Positions 1 to 7,918 of a stretch of 32,529 nucleotides of DNA are shown piece by piece. Made by a program: the position numbers and the translations under genes. The notes beneath the pieces are model-generated. The model was given only the letters and a program-made list of their open reading frames with translations. It was not told the origin of the DNA and ran no database searches. Every line of letters begins with the position of its first letter. Positions within the stretch are counted from its first letter, which is position 1. This DNA is from Mucilaginibacter sp. (GTDB taxonomy: Bacteria; Bacteroidota; Bacteroidia; Sphingobacteriales; Sphingobacteriaceae), in NCBI GenBank assembly GCA_030445275.1, contig JAUCSE010000054.1:1-32529 (forward strand), written 5' to 3'.

Positions 1-242
1 AGGATGAAAATGATAGCTATGATTATGAAAAAGGAGCGTATGCTACTTTTACTTTATCCTGGGATGATAAAAATCACAGTTTAACTATTTCTGATACCCA
101 AGGTAAATTTCCGGGAATGCTTAAAAAGCACACATTTAATGTAGTGCTGGTTAATGAACAGCGGGGTACAGGGTTGGGAATTACAGCAAAAGCGGATAAG
201 GTAATTCAGTATGAAGGGAAAACGATGAACATGAAATTTTAG
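1..242 (+). CDS. C-terminal end of a GH31-family glycosidase (DUF5110 region), 5' truncated by the window
   Basis: An open frame enters at base 3 and stops at TAG 240-242, giving about 79 residues. The stretch DYEKGAYATFTLSWDD, followed by LTISDTQGKFPGML and FNVVLV, reads like the DUF5110 beta domain that closes Bacteroidota GH31 enzymes (alpha-xylosidase or alpha-glucosidase). Those enzymes are usually periplasmic and release terminal alpha-linked sugars from plant or algal glycans. The catalytic domain lies outside the window, so substrate cannot be judged. A hairpin with a T-rich tail at 389-414 may end this transcript. The family call rests on remembered similarity of this terminal domain only. 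Confidence 0.7.
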   Translation, partial: DENDSYDYEKGAYATFTLSWDDKNHSLTISDTQGKFPGMLKKHTFNVVLVNEQRGTGLGITAKADKVIQYEGKTMNMKF

Positions 243-372
243 GAAAGCACTCAAAGCATGTTAGTCGTTTGGCTGAGGGCATTATAAATACCACCCTTAA
301 ATTAAGTATTAACAGAGCATTTCATCATGTATCTGATAAGGCATCATCAGTATGAGATTGATGGTGAGTTAA

Positions 373-420
373 TTACCTTAAGGTAACGATGTTCCGGGGT
401 GAGATCCGGAACATTATTTT
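373..420 (+). terminator. Hairpin with T-rich tail after the GH31 gene, preceded by a 14-nt palindrome
   Basis: ATGTTCCGG (389-397) pairs perfectly with CCGGAACAT (406-414) over 9 bp with an 8-nt loop, and TATTTTG follows. This is compatible with rho-independent termination of the upstream glycosidase transcript. Just before it, TTACCTTAAGGTAA (373-386) is a perfect palindrome that could be an operator. The rest of 243-511 shows no gene. Confidence 0.5.
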
Positions 421-511
421 GAAATATATAACGGAACAGCTTTATAAGGCCCGGACTTACCACTCCGGGAATGGTTATTTTAATTTACAATCTATTTTGA
501 TTCGAAACAAT

Positions 512-1492
512 ATGAAGAAGACAATAATTTCATGGATGACCGCTATGGTTATACTATCGGCCATCTCCTGTAAAAAAAACACGGATTCGAACCTCTTGAC
601 TGTCGGCAGCCCTAAAGCGGGTAAGCAGGCATTAAACAGCTTAGTTGTAACCGTACCGCTGGGCGGGAACATACAGGCCGCTATAGATACTGTTGCTGCA
701 AGCGGGGGCGGTACAGTTAATCTGGCAAGCGGGACCTGGACGATTACGGCGCCCATCCGCTTGAAGGCAAATATTACTTTGAATGGTGCCGGCAATCTCA
801 ACACCACCATTCAATCCAATACTGCGATGAATATTATAACTACCGATAAGGAAGGTCTTTCCAATCTTACTGTTCATAATATCAAGATCATCGGTATATC
901 CACTGATTCGACCTCCGCCGGAATTTGGATCGTTGCATACAGTGAACGTTTTAAAAATGTCAGAATATCCAATGTGGAAGTGACCAATTGCGGTGGTATG
1001 GGCGTACACATTAAACGGGTCGATACCTCCTATGTTCAGAACTGTAACTTATACAACAATGGTAAGACGGTACATTATCATGATATTTACGTACGTGAAT
1101 CTACCTACTCAACAGTCAGCGACAATATTTTAACCGGCTCTCCTTATGGGGCGGGTATACACGTGGCCGGAGTTTGTAATCACATTACTATAACCGGGAA
1201 CACGGTAACCGGCAATGCCATTGCCGGCATGCTGATCCAGGATTCACCTGATGTTATACTTATCCGGAACAATACCGTCAGCAACAACGGCGTTAGCCAT
1301 ATTAGTGCCCACGGGGATGGTATTTCATTTACCGGAACAAATGCCGCTATTGACAGTAATACAGTAAATAATAATTATGAGGGTGGCATTCATACCTGGA
1401 ACGGTTCTGGCAGTGTAACCAACAATCACGCCTCAGGAAATAGTATAAACTATAATATTCATGGTACTTATACCCAAAGCAACAATCTATAA
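512..1492 (+). CDS. Right-handed parallel beta-helix lipoprotein (pectate-lyase-like fold)
   Basis: The product is about 326 residues from ATG 512. That start is preferred because it opens directly with a lipoprotein signal (MKKTIISWMTAMVILSAISC), whereas the earlier in-frame ATG at 389 sits inside a terminator-like hairpin. After the lipidated Cys comes IQAAIDTVAASGGGTVNLASG, the usual first turn of pectin-lyase-like folds. Many short repeats rich in N, G and V follow (for example ITGNTVTGNAIAGM and IRNNTVSNNGVSH), as in PbH1/NosD-type right-handed helices. The protein is probably anchored at the cell envelope and may bind or cleave a polysaccharide, which would fit the GH31 gene upstream. 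No catalytic residues of a named lyase family are recognised, so activity is open. Confidence 0.8.
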   Translation: MKKTIISWMTAMVILSAISCKKNTDSNLLTVGSPKAGKQALNSLVVTVPLGGNIQAAIDTVAASGGGTVNLASGTWTITAPIRLKANITLNGAGNLNTTIQSNTAMNIITTDKEGLSNLTVHNIKIIGISTDSTSAGIWIVAYSERFKNVRISNVEVTNCGGMGVHIKRVDTSYVQNCNLYNNGKTVHYHDIYVRESTYSTVSDNILTGSPYGAGIHVAGVCNHITITGNTVTGNAIAGMLIQDSPDVILIRNNTVSNNGVSHISAHGDGISFTGTNAAIDSNTVNNNYEGGIHTWNGSGSVTNNHASGNSINYNIHGTYTQSNNL

Positions 1493-1515
1493 ATCATAAA
1501 TCAATCAGTGGGGTT

Positions 1516-1548
1516 AGGACGGGATTTTTTTAATATCCTGTTTTTTAT
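1516..1548 (+). terminator. Rho-independent terminator after the beta-helix gene
   Basis: ACGGGAT (1519-1525) pairs with ATCCTGT (1535-1541) over 7 bp including one G-T wobble, and five further T residues follow. It lies about 25 nt after the stop of the beta-helix gene and before the convergent HAD gene. Confidence 0.55.
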
Positions 1549-1578
1549 GGATCGTTTCAATTGTAATGGCTCCATCAA

Positions 1579-2325
1579 TTATTTTTGGCAGGTGATGATC
1601 GTTTGAATAATAATTTTGGTGTCCTCGGGGTCGCGTACCTGGATACAGTCCGCACCAGTGGTTTTAGCCGGATGATCATTTCCTCCTTCAAATAAGGCAT
1701 CGCCGATAAAAAGCATGTCCACTATGCCGATCTTGAGTACTTCTTCCAGTTTATGCATTCCGTAAGCTTTATCTATGCCCGGCTTGGTAATATCTATAGA
1801 CGTGGCGCCGCCCAGGTTAATGGCGAATTCGGGGATCATTTTTTCCAGCAAGGCTTTTATCTTTTTCCTTTTTTTAAAATCAGGATCCCAGGTCTTTTTT
1901 GGCTCCAGTGGTGCCTGTTGCCCCAGCGCAGAAAAGGTGATCTGGCTATCCCGGTCTTCTATTTGATCGCCCCATGTTTTTGCTGCTTTAAAACCCGATT
2001 GTTCAACCGCTTTTTTTAAGGAAGTTTCTATTTTCTGCTTTTGCGCATCCGTAAAATTCTCGGCATACAATTTCTTCCAGTCACTTTTTTCATAACTATA
2101 AAATTGGGTACCACAGGTCGGCAAAATCGACAATTTTGAAAGGTCGCTTCCTGCCGGCAGGTGGGCGATCACCTGTTTTTCAAATTGCGGCCAGGCACCG
2201 CCGGATATAATGGCGATCCGCGCGACTTTGAGCAAGTCATGAAATAATTTTGCCATTTCTTTATCGACAGCCGCTTTGCTTTCAGCAAGCGTACCGTCCA
2301 GATCAAATACAATTAGCTTTTTCAT
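1579..2325 (-). CDS. HAD-IIB phosphatase fold protein resembling eukaryotic-type phosphomannomutase
   Basis: The product has 248 residues. Motif I is VFDLDGTL, with the nucleophile Asp8 and acid/base Asp10. ISGGAWPQFEKQV supplies motif II, and the C-terminal block IGDALFEGGNDHPA plus PEDT matches the Mg-binding end of PMM-type enzymes (human PMM2 has GDKTMPGGNDHE and PEDT). KPGIDKAYGM corresponds to the family's PDGWDKRY segment. If it is a true mutase it would interconvert mannose-6-P and mannose-1-P; it could instead be a sugar phosphatase. Its start codon overlaps the stop of the phosphomannose isomerase gene by 4 bp (ATGA), showing translational coupling and a shared pathway towards GDP-mannose. 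Confidence in the HAD/PMM fold is high; confidence in mutase activity is moderate. Confidence 0.75.
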   Translation of the reverse strand: MKKLIVFDLDGTLAESKAAVDKEMAKLFHDLLKVARIAIISGGAWPQFEKQVIAHLPAGSDLSKLSILPTCGTQFYSYEKSDWKKLYAENFTDAQKQKIETSLKKAVEQSGFKAAKTWGDQIEDRDSQITFSALGQQAPLEPKKTWDPDFKKRKKIKALLEKMIPEFAINLGGATSIDITKPGIDKAYGMHKLEEVLKIGIVDMLFIGDALFEGGNDHPAKTTGADCIQVRDPEDTKIIIQTIITCQK

Positions 2326-3326
2326 GGAGTTTTAGTTGTCGGCATATGTTTATCAGTTATAGCTATTTCCAGCAGTGTGATTTCACTATCTGGCTGAAAG
2401 TTGCACTGTCCGACAGATGCGGGTAACAGCATCACATCACCTTTATTTATACTAAAATGATGTTCCTCATAGTACAGTTTGCCATTTCCTTTTATACAAA
2501 CTAAGATGCGCGGCTCATTTATACAGCCTATGGCAAAGAGGGACTTGTTTTGTATACGCCATACTATAAAGTGCTCGTCATCGAATAGTTTTTCAGTTTG
2601 ATCTCCTTCGTCAACAGGTATTACGGGCCCAATATTGACCTGCTCAAAATCAATACAGGCGAGCGCCTCATTTACCTGTAGCTCGCGGTGCTTACCGGTC
2701 TTCGCATCAGTACGATCCCAGTCATACAGGCGGAAAGTGACATCACTGTTTTCCTGCACTTCAAAAACAACCGCTCCTCTAAGGGTATGTACCGTGCCTG
2801 AATGGATAAATATCCCGTCGCCCTGTTTGGGTATAAAGCTATGAAGGTGCTTTTCTACGTCATTGCTTTGCACCGCTTTACTTAAATTCTGCTCGTTAGT
2901 TCCAGGTGTTAATCCGGCGTATATCATGCTGTCTTTTGCCGTTTCCAAAACTATCCACGCTTCCGTTTTCCCAGTGTCCCCGTAGGTGATATATTTCTTT
3001 TGATCGTCTGATGGGTGTACCTGTACTGACAGCACTTCTTTACAGTCTAAAAATTTCAAAAGTAATGGAAACCGGTCAAAGTGATTCTTTAATTTTCCCA
3101 TTAACTCAGCAGGATACTGTTTCATCAATTCAGTGACCGTATAGCCCTGTAAAGGCCCCTCAGAAACCTTGCTGGCATGATCCTTTCGGTCGCTAAGTAT
3201 CCAGGCCTCCCCGATGGGTTCGTCTTTTGGCAGGGGTTTGGAGAGCAGGCTTTCTAATTTCCTGCCACCCCATAAACGATACTGGTAGATCGGTTCGAAC
3301 TTTAAAGGATACAAAATGCTTTTCAT
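2322..3326 (-). CDS. manA: Mannose-6-phosphate isomerase, type I, zinc-dependent
   Basis: The product has 334 residues and interconverts fructose-6-P and mannose-6-P in the cytoplasm. The metal ligands are visible: Gln102 and His104 in SVQVHPSD, Glu122 in GKTEAW, and His180 in SGTVHTL, all in family order. The C-terminal cupin half (from about residue 240) is short, as in Bacteroidota and Firmicutes short-form enzymes. It is the first gene of a two-gene operon with the PMM-like HAD gene, so the pair could take fructose-6-P to mannose-1-P for glycan or exopolysaccharide synthesis. The start MKSILYPLKFEPIYQYRLWGG aligns with the usual N-terminus of this family. Confidence 0.9.
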   Translation of the reverse strand: MKSILYPLKFEPIYQYRLWGGRKLESLLSKPLPKDEPIGEAWILSDRKDHASKVSEGPLQGYTVTELMKQYPAELMGKLKNHFDRFPLLLKFLDCKEVLSVQVHPSDDQKKYITYGDTGKTEAWIVLETAKDSMIYAGLTPGTNEQNLSKAVQSNDVEKHLHSFIPKQGDGIFIHSGTVHTLRGAVVFEVQENSDVTFRLYDWDRTDAKTGKHRELQVNEALACIDFEQVNIGPVIPVDEGDQTEKLFDDEHFIVWRIQNKSLFAIGCINEPRILVCIKGNGKLYYEEHHFSINKGDVMLLPASVGQCNFQPDSEITLLEIAITDKHMPTTKTP

Positions 3327-4001
3327 ACCATGTATTAAGCTTAATTATCCAAATAAGTTTCATTATTAGATAACTACACTGCTTTATTGGACAAGTAATT
3401 TCATGGGCAATGAATGAGGTTAATATGCTGGGTCGGTTTAGCGAATAATAAGGCTGCTTTCGAGCCTTAATTAATGTGAAATTTACGATGGAGGTGTATC
3501 ACTTGCAAAACGATGTTTAACATCTTCCTTTAACTACGATCGGCTGCGACTTCATTGCCGCCTCGGTCTTGGAGTTTTCCTGATAGCTGCCCTGCGCCCG
3601 ATCTTGTCAACGACCCGGCCGTCAGGACCAACCTGGCCCTTCGGGTGCCTCGTCCGGCAACGGTAGCCGGAAGGGCAGTTGTCCTTTCGTCCGGATAAAG
3701 TCCTTCTTTGACATGGATAAGTTTTCTTTCCATGGTCTTTGCGGACTGCTTTCAGCGTTTTTGATATTTTTCATTTAGCCTTTGCTTGAGGCAAATTTAC
3801 CCCTCTTCAGCGGTCAAGGCCATGCGAGTGCCGCTTTAAAAAATCTCCACACCTGCGCTGCGCTCCGGGTCGTATTTTTTGCGGCAGCCTTGCCCCGCTC
3901 GCCCCCCGCGCAAGTTTTTTGCCTCTATCAAAGGCCAAATGAGGGTTTTGCCGAAATGGTCTTTGGAGAACAGATTTTTTAAACAATTAATTTTTTACAA
4001 G
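3327..4001. other. Non-coding stretch turning into GC-rich mobile-element DNA
   Basis: From 3327 to about 3520 the DNA is AT-rich and probably carries the manA promoter region; no clear TAnnTTTG element was found. From about 3530 the base composition changes to visibly GC-richer DNA (runs such as ccccgctcgccccccgcgc near 3893-3911). This continues up to the SSB start at 4002 and resembles leader DNA found before ssb genes in Bacteroidota conjugative elements. The composition break suggests imported DNA. Confidence 0.5.
3530..3733 (-). CDS. Small arginine-rich hypothetical protein in mobile-element DNA
   Basis: An open frame of 67 codons (MERKLIHVKEGLYPDERTTA at its start) runs through the GC-rich block. 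It is strongly basic and rich in Gly, Ala and Arg, with no signal peptide or membrane segment. I do not recognise a family; it may be a small accessory ORF of conjugative elements, or simply a chance frame in GC-rich DNA. It is divergent from the SSB remnant. Confidence 0.3.
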   Translation of the reverse strand: MERKLIHVKEGLYPDERTTALPATVAGRGTRRARLVLTAGSLTRSGAGQLSGKLQDRGGNEVAADRS

Positions 4002-4181
4002 ATGGAAATCACAGGAAGATTGGTAGCAGATGCTACCGTGAGAAATGTCGCAGACGACAGGAATGTAACCAATTTCAGGGTGGCGATAAACCGCCGGTAC
4101 AAATCAGGCGGGGAACAAAAAGAGGAAACCACTTATGTGGATTGCGCCTATTGGCGTACGGACGCTTTAGCGCGGTATTAA
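4002..4181 (+). pseudogene. ssb: Truncated single-stranded DNA-binding protein (mobile-element type SSB)
   Basis: The 59-codon frame begins MEITGRLVADATVRNV and contains NFRVAINRRYK and TTYVDCAYW, the first strands of the OB fold of plasmid or conjugative-element SSBs in Bacteroidota. It ends abruptly at ALARY-stop, before the second half of the OB fold and without the acidic C-terminal tail. Full-length relatives exceed 100 residues. At the break the sequence passes directly into a PRTRC ThiF-like frame (4175 onward), so a deletion appears to have fused two genes of one element. The product is probably not functional. Confidence 0.75.
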
Positions 4182-4617
4182 CCATATCCTGCGTGGATAC
4201 GGCACAAGCGCGATATGAAATTGCCGAAGTCCTGAAACAGCTGGCCAAAAATTACGGTGGACGTAACCCGGTGAAGTATTGGATGGATTTCGGGAACAGC
4301 CGGACGAGCGGACAGGTTATCTTATCCACGTTGGACAAAATCAAACAACCTGCTTCTGAACTATACCAACCAGTGGAGTCTTTGCCATTAGTAACTGACG
4401 AGTTTAAAGAATTGCTACAGACTTCCGAACAGGAAGACACTACGCCAAGCTGTTCCCTTGCAAAAGCCCTGACCAAACAGGATTTATTTATTAATTCAGC
4501 GCTCGCCAACTGCGGAGCATCCCTTTTATGGCAGATGTTCAGGGAGGGGGTATTATTTAACCGGGGGGGGGCCTGAACCTCAAAGAGTTTAAAACACAGC
4601 CATTAAAGGTCGCTTAA
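4175..4617 (+). pseudogene. PRTRC-system ThiF-family protein remnant, frameshifted at a G run
   Basis: The frame reads ISCVDTAQARYEIAEVLKQL, then KYWMDFGNSRTSGQVILSTL, CSLAKALTKQDLFINSALAN and LLWQMFREGVLFNRG. This matches the C-terminal half of ThiF-like proteins of the PRTRC cassette, a ParB/ThiF-associated gene set on plasmids and integrative elements. The N-terminal nucleotide-binding part is missing. At 4563-4571 a run of nine G breaks the frame; the other frame continues LNLKEFKTQPLKVA to TAA 4615-4617, the expected family C-terminus. The gene is thus both 5' truncated and frameshifted. Its last part is repeated at 8318-8434. ThiF proteins of this cassette are E1-like adenylating enzymes, but this copy is dead. 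Confidence 0.7.
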
Positions 4618-4754
4618 GGAAAGCGATCGAGAGTCTGATAGTTCAAGATTGTCCGGCGGGCTTCGGCTTGCCGGAGCCCCGGTTTTCGCCCCGTATTTTT
4701 GCATGATTAAAGTGTTGGGGGAAAATACGGGGCGCTCCATTTTAACGGAATTTA
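4501..4754 (+). repeat. Direct repeat copy A (ThiF 3' end plus downstream hairpins)
   Basis: This segment is nearly repeated at 8318-8572 in the same orientation. It covers the end of the ThiF frame and the following non-coding DNA. Two foldable elements lie inside: an imperfect palindrome at 4659-4678, and CGCCCCGTATTTT (4687-4699) pairing with AAAATACGGGGCG (4722-4734) over 13 bp with a 22-nt loop. The arms are conserved in copy B. The hairpins could be terminators of the PRTRC operon. Downstream to 4946 I see only a short open frame ending at 4834 that does not look like a known protein. Confidence 0.8.
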
Positions 4755-4946
4755 TGGTCAAGCCCTCCGGAATGTCCAGCTTGGTGACCTATGTGAAATT
4801 TATGAAACATGCCGAAGCTGAAAAGCCATGGTAGACTACACTTGTAGAGAAATGGAAGTAGTTTAGATTTCAGAATAAAAAATCACAAATTCTAAATAAA
4901 TGCAAGTGAGGAAAGGAAAAACTAGTAAGCCGTTTAGATGAACCCT

Positions 4947-5153
4947 TCAAATTTCGCCCTTTTCTTTTAATGTTCCTAATATTTGAGACAACATTCGTTC
5001 TCCAATCATTTGTAGTTCGTTTTCATCCAGGTATACCATTCCGTCACCTTCAAGTGATTGGTACCAGCTCTTTACAGTTAAAATTTCATCTTCGGAGCAA
5101 TGATCATTTAAATAATTATTTAATAAGATAAGCAGCGAATGTTGATCCATCAA
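4947..5153 (-). CDS. Short FecR-like N-terminal domain protein (isolated or truncated anti-sigma fragment)
   Basis: The 68 codons include LLNNYLNDHCSEDEILTVKSWY followed by ENELQMIGERML. This resembles the cytoplasmic sigma-binding N-terminus of FecR anti-sigma factors (pattern L-x-Y-L-x-G-x-C-[ST]-x-E-E-x-x-x-V-x-x-W-Y). The family's membrane helix and periplasmic FecR domain are absent, and no matching frame continues in 4870-4946. It may be a decayed gene or a free-standing small regulator. It sits 30 bp upstream of nothing similar, and no ECF sigma gene is adjacent. Confidence 0.45.
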   Translation of the reverse strand: MMDQHSLLILLNNYLNDHCSEDEILTVKSWYQSLEGDGMVYLDENELQMIGERMLSQILGTLKEKGEI

Positions 5154-5183
5154 ACTTTGAATTTTAGATTTAACTTTATATGA

Positions 5184-5921
5184 TTATAGTTTAAGCCTGA
5201 GCGCAATTGATGGATAAGCATGTAAAATATCATCAGGGCTGAGCGTGTGGTAATACATGTTTATTTTAGTACCCACAGCAACCGTTTTATTAAGCTTGTA
5301 CCAGAATTGGGGTTCGGCAAAGAACAATAATCGCTTTCCGTGCAATCCCGTGGTTTGGTCGTCACCATGATTTTTGTTTTGTGTCCAAACGGAAAAATCC
5401 CCGGAAAACTCCATCCTGTAGTTAAACAACCCCTTCCAAAAATAAAATGTGTACGAAAGATCAGAACTGGGTTTTGTAAAAGTGGTGTGCTTTAAATCAA
5501 CTTCGCTGCTCACAAACGCGTTTCCCAGTTTAAAGGGATAGGTTAAGCCTACCGAATAGGTATTCTGAATATAATAACTGTATTGCCTTGGCGTGGTGAT
5601 GCCCAATCCTCCGCTATATTGTGCGATAATGAATATTTTAGGGTTCCAGAAACGAAATTGCTGGAAAACCTGCATATAAAATTGCCCCATGTTTGATTGT
5701 TCACCGGTAAAATCAACCTGGGTTTTTAATAAGAATGCCCCAAGTTTAACAAAGGATTTGGTAGTATCCTGAATCTTAAAATATTCAAAGTAAAGCGTCG
5801 GGAAATTTTCAGGGTTGCGCTTAGAATCCAACGTATGCCGGAGATCATAATGAAGTTGCAACGATTGAGCGTCAACATTTAAGCTTAAGAATAATAAAAT
5901 CGATAACAACGAAAGTTTCAT
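5184..5921 (-). CDS. DUF5020-like outer-membrane beta-barrel protein
   Basis: The product is about 245 residues from the ATG at 5921. This start is chosen because it gives a clean signal peptide (MKLSLLSILLFLSLNVDAQ) where the longer frame does not. The mature part begins LQLHYDLRHTLDSKRNPENF and continues with alternating amphipathic strands (FPTLYFEYFKI, FVKLGAFLLKTQVDF, FYMQVFQQFRFW). It ends in YPSIALRLKL, a typical final barrel strand. The pattern fits DUF5020, a Bacteroidota family related to Tsx-type nucleoside channels. Probably a small outer-membrane channel; the substrate is unknown. It is divergent from the 6050 gene with about 130 bp between them. Confidence 0.6.
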   Translation of the reverse strand: MKLSLLSILLFLSLNVDAQSLQLHYDLRHTLDSKRNPENFPTLYFEYFKIQDTTKSFVKLGAFLLKTQVDFTGEQSNMGQFYMQVFQQFRFWNPKIFIIAQYSGGLGITTPRQYSYYIQNTYSVGLTYPFKLGNAFVSSEVDLKHTTFTKPSSDLSYTFYFWKGLFNYRMEFSGDFSVWTQNKNHGDDQTTGLHGKRLLFFAEPQFWYKLNKTVAVGTKINMYYHTLSPDDILHAYPSIALRLKL

Positions 5922-6049
5922 GAATGAGTTAAAAACCGTGGCGACATTGCACGTTACAAAACTGGTGCACACAGTATAATTAATGCGGTAAGGCAACGGA
6001 AATCTTACGGAATTGTATATTTATAATCTAAAACCCTTTAGTTGACGAT

Positions 6050-7213
6050 ATGGACCATCCCGATTATTTAGTTTTTTCAACTTTGTACCGAGAGGCATAT
6101 CTGCAGTGTTTTAAACAGCCGCTGCAACAGCCGGTATCGGAAACAGAAAGCAAGCTCTTTTATAATCAGATCTGGGAACATACCGGCCTTACTATTGGCT
6201 GGCGCAGTCTTAAAAATTATTCTTTTTATGTACTGAACCATGAAAATGAAAGACAGGAAAACCCATCGATAGCGACGCTTGATACACTTGCCCGGTATGT
6301 TTTAAAGGCACCTTATACAAGCGAGGTTACCCGAAAAAATGACGAGGGGCACCACCCTTACTGGTTTTTATACAGGGAACGTTACCTGGAAACACCCGTT
6401 GTAAATCCAAAGAAAAAGAATTGGTTCGCGGTTTTCGCGGCATTAGCCATCCTCGTATTAATTTTCGGCATAGCATTCTATTGGTGGCAAACATCACAGG
6501 CAGCTTTTTCATTTACCGATGATTTTAAAAAAACTGATGAACAGAGTCTTCAAAACAAGGGGTGGCAAGTGGTTGATAAGAATGAAGAGTACTGGGCCAA
6601 ACGAAACCACCTGGTTAATTCATTAACGTTATTTACTTTACCAGGAGATAACTGGCCCGATACCGCCAGCGCACCTTCAATACAAAACTTATTGATCAGG
6701 AAACTACCCGAGACCTGCTTTAAAACCGAGTTGCAAATGGAAGGATTTATTCCGGCGGGAGAATGGCAGCAGGCGGGCCTTTTGTTATTGGCCGACAGCA
6801 ACCTCAACAGCCCGAGCATACGGATTTCCCTTGGCTACAATGATTTTTTTGGTGGTAATCAACAACCGAAAGAAGTTATCGTGCAGGCAATATCCACACC
6901 CGGAAACGGCGAAAAGCCAGAGGAATTTATCCATTTTAAAATATTAGCACCAGATAGTGCCGTAGAAAATCCCGTATTGTATGGAAACTTAAAGCACACG
7001 GCCCTGCGGATAGAAAAACAAGGACAGCATTACCGGTTTCTTTATGCTGGCGGTTTAACGGTTAACGATGCTTTTAAAGAATTAGCCACAAAGGATTTAA
7101 TTATAGAACCGCATTATGTTGCCATATTCGCCTTAAAAGGCAGAGTAAAGGATACTCCGGTTGTGCCGGTTGTTATCAAAAAATTTATATTTCAAAAGTT
7201 ACCTTGTAATTGA
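6050..7213 (+). CDS. Membrane-anchored protein with HTH-like cytoplasmic domain and C-terminal beta-sandwich
   Basis: The product has 387 residues. The cytoplasmic part (1-120) contains IGWRSLKNYSFYVLN and PSIATLDTLARYVL. This echoes a small helical, possibly DNA-binding-like domain that opens many Bacteroidota signalling proteins (pattern S-x-K-T-L-x-R-x-F-G ... S-x-x-T-L-D-x-L-A-R-Y). One transmembrane helix lies at about 125-146 (FAVFAALAILVLIFGIAFYW), so the rest is periplasmic. The C-terminal 230 residues look like a concanavalin-type beta-sandwich (WQQAGLLLLADSNLN; IRISLGYND), as in carbohydrate-binding or DUF1349-like domains. A ligand sensor that signals across the inner membrane is a fair guess; no family can be named. 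Confidence 0.6.
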   Translation: MDHPDYLVFSTLYREAYLQCFKQPLQQPVSETESKLFYNQIWEHTGLTIGWRSLKNYSFYVLNHENERQENPSIATLDTLARYVLKAPYTSEVTRKNDEGHHPYWFLYRERYLETPVVNPKKKNWFAVFAALAILVLIFGIAFYWWQTSQAAFSFTDDFKKTDEQSLQNKGWQVVDKNEEYWAKRNHLVNSLTLFTLPGDNWPDTASAPSIQNLLIRKLPETCFKTELQMEGFIPAGEWQQAGLLLLADSNLNSPSIRISLGYNDFFGGNQQPKEVIVQAISTPGNGEKPEEFIHFKILAPDSAVENPVLYGNLKHTALRIEKQGQHYRFLYAGGLTVNDAFKELATKDLIIEPHYVAIFALKGRVKDTPVVPVVIKKFIFQKLPCN

Positions 7214-7279
7214 CATTGTCCATGATTATCTGCCGATGAACGAGAGGAGCAACCTCCAATCTGTTTTTTTAGCCAGTAT

Positions 7280-7672
7280 TTAAAGAGCATCCATTAGTCC
7301 TCGCAAATGTTCGCCGAAATGTTTTAGTTTTTCGATTTCTCCGCTCAGTTGATTGAGGAGAGGGACATTTTTAACATCATCAAAATACATGTCATGCTGC
7401 CGATGGTATTCTAATTGCCTAATATGTTCTACCCGTTCCTTAAATTGTTCTGCGCAATGATGGGACAATTGTATAAGGAGCGATTTTTTGTCTTTAAAAT
7501 ACCTCGACTTCCCATCGATAATCAAGATATAAAACTCGTATCCTTTCACCAGGTCAACAGCTGACAAAATCCGTTCGAATTTTAATCCTGACCCTTTTAC
7601 CATTGGCCTTCCTTTTATCTTAAAAAGTGTGTCAATCTTCTTATATACCTCGTTAGCTTCTTCGTTATACAT
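7280..7672 (-). CDS. Hypothetical protein, helical, 130 residues
   Basis: The start at 7672 gives MYNEEANEVYKKIDTLFKIK. The protein is soluble and charged, with long predicted helices (FKERVEHIRQLEYHRQHDMY; GEIEKLKHFGEHLRGLM) and no signal peptide. I do not recognise it. It lies on the minus strand between the beta-sandwich gene and the DUF1016 remnant, so it could be the last chromosomal gene before the island or a passenger of the island. Confidence 0.5.
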   Translation of the reverse strand: MYNEEANEVYKKIDTLFKIKGRPMVKGSGLKFERILSAVDLVKGYEFYILIIDGKSRYFKDKKSLLIQLSHHCAEQFKERVEHIRQLEYHRQHDMYFDDVKNVPLLNQLSGEIEKLKHFGEHLRGLMDAL

Positions 7673-7872
7673 CTTTATTATTCTTTGCTGATATCAATTT
7701 CTTAATTGGATCTGATATGACTAAATCCATAGAACTTTAAAATTAACTAATGACTACAAACCTTTGACGCGCATTAGTTCAAGCTCAGTAAGTAATGTAA
7801 TTGCTTTGCATATATTTCGGGTTGATTACAGTATTCTTTACAGAAGTTTTTGCTTATTACGGTCGGCTGGTG

Positions 7873-7897
7873 ATTGTGCAAGCGCCGCTTGCACAAT
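7873..7897 (-). terminator. Conserved hairpin downstream of the DUF1016 remnant
   Basis: ATTGTGCAAGC (7873-7883) pairs with GCTTGCACAAT (7887-7897): 11 bp with a 3-nt loop, 22 nt after the stop codon at 7919. The same element follows the intact DUF1016 gene at 21766-21790 with a compensatory G-C to T-A change. No U tract follows, so it may be an RNA stability element rather than an intrinsic terminator. Confidence 0.45.
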
Positions 7898-7918
7898 TGA
7901 AGTTTTAACAATTGATTG

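Noticed and set aside
389..511. In-frame upstream extension of the beta-helix gene
   Set aside because: The ATG at 389 is inside a terminator-like hairpin and the extension lacks a signal peptide, while ATG 512 gives a clean lipoprotein signal.
4649..4834. Small open frame (61 codons), with a similar one at 8449-8634
   Set aside because: Both run through the hairpin-bearing part of the ThiF direct repeat. The likeness follows from the DNA repeat and the ends diverge completely, so coding is not supported.
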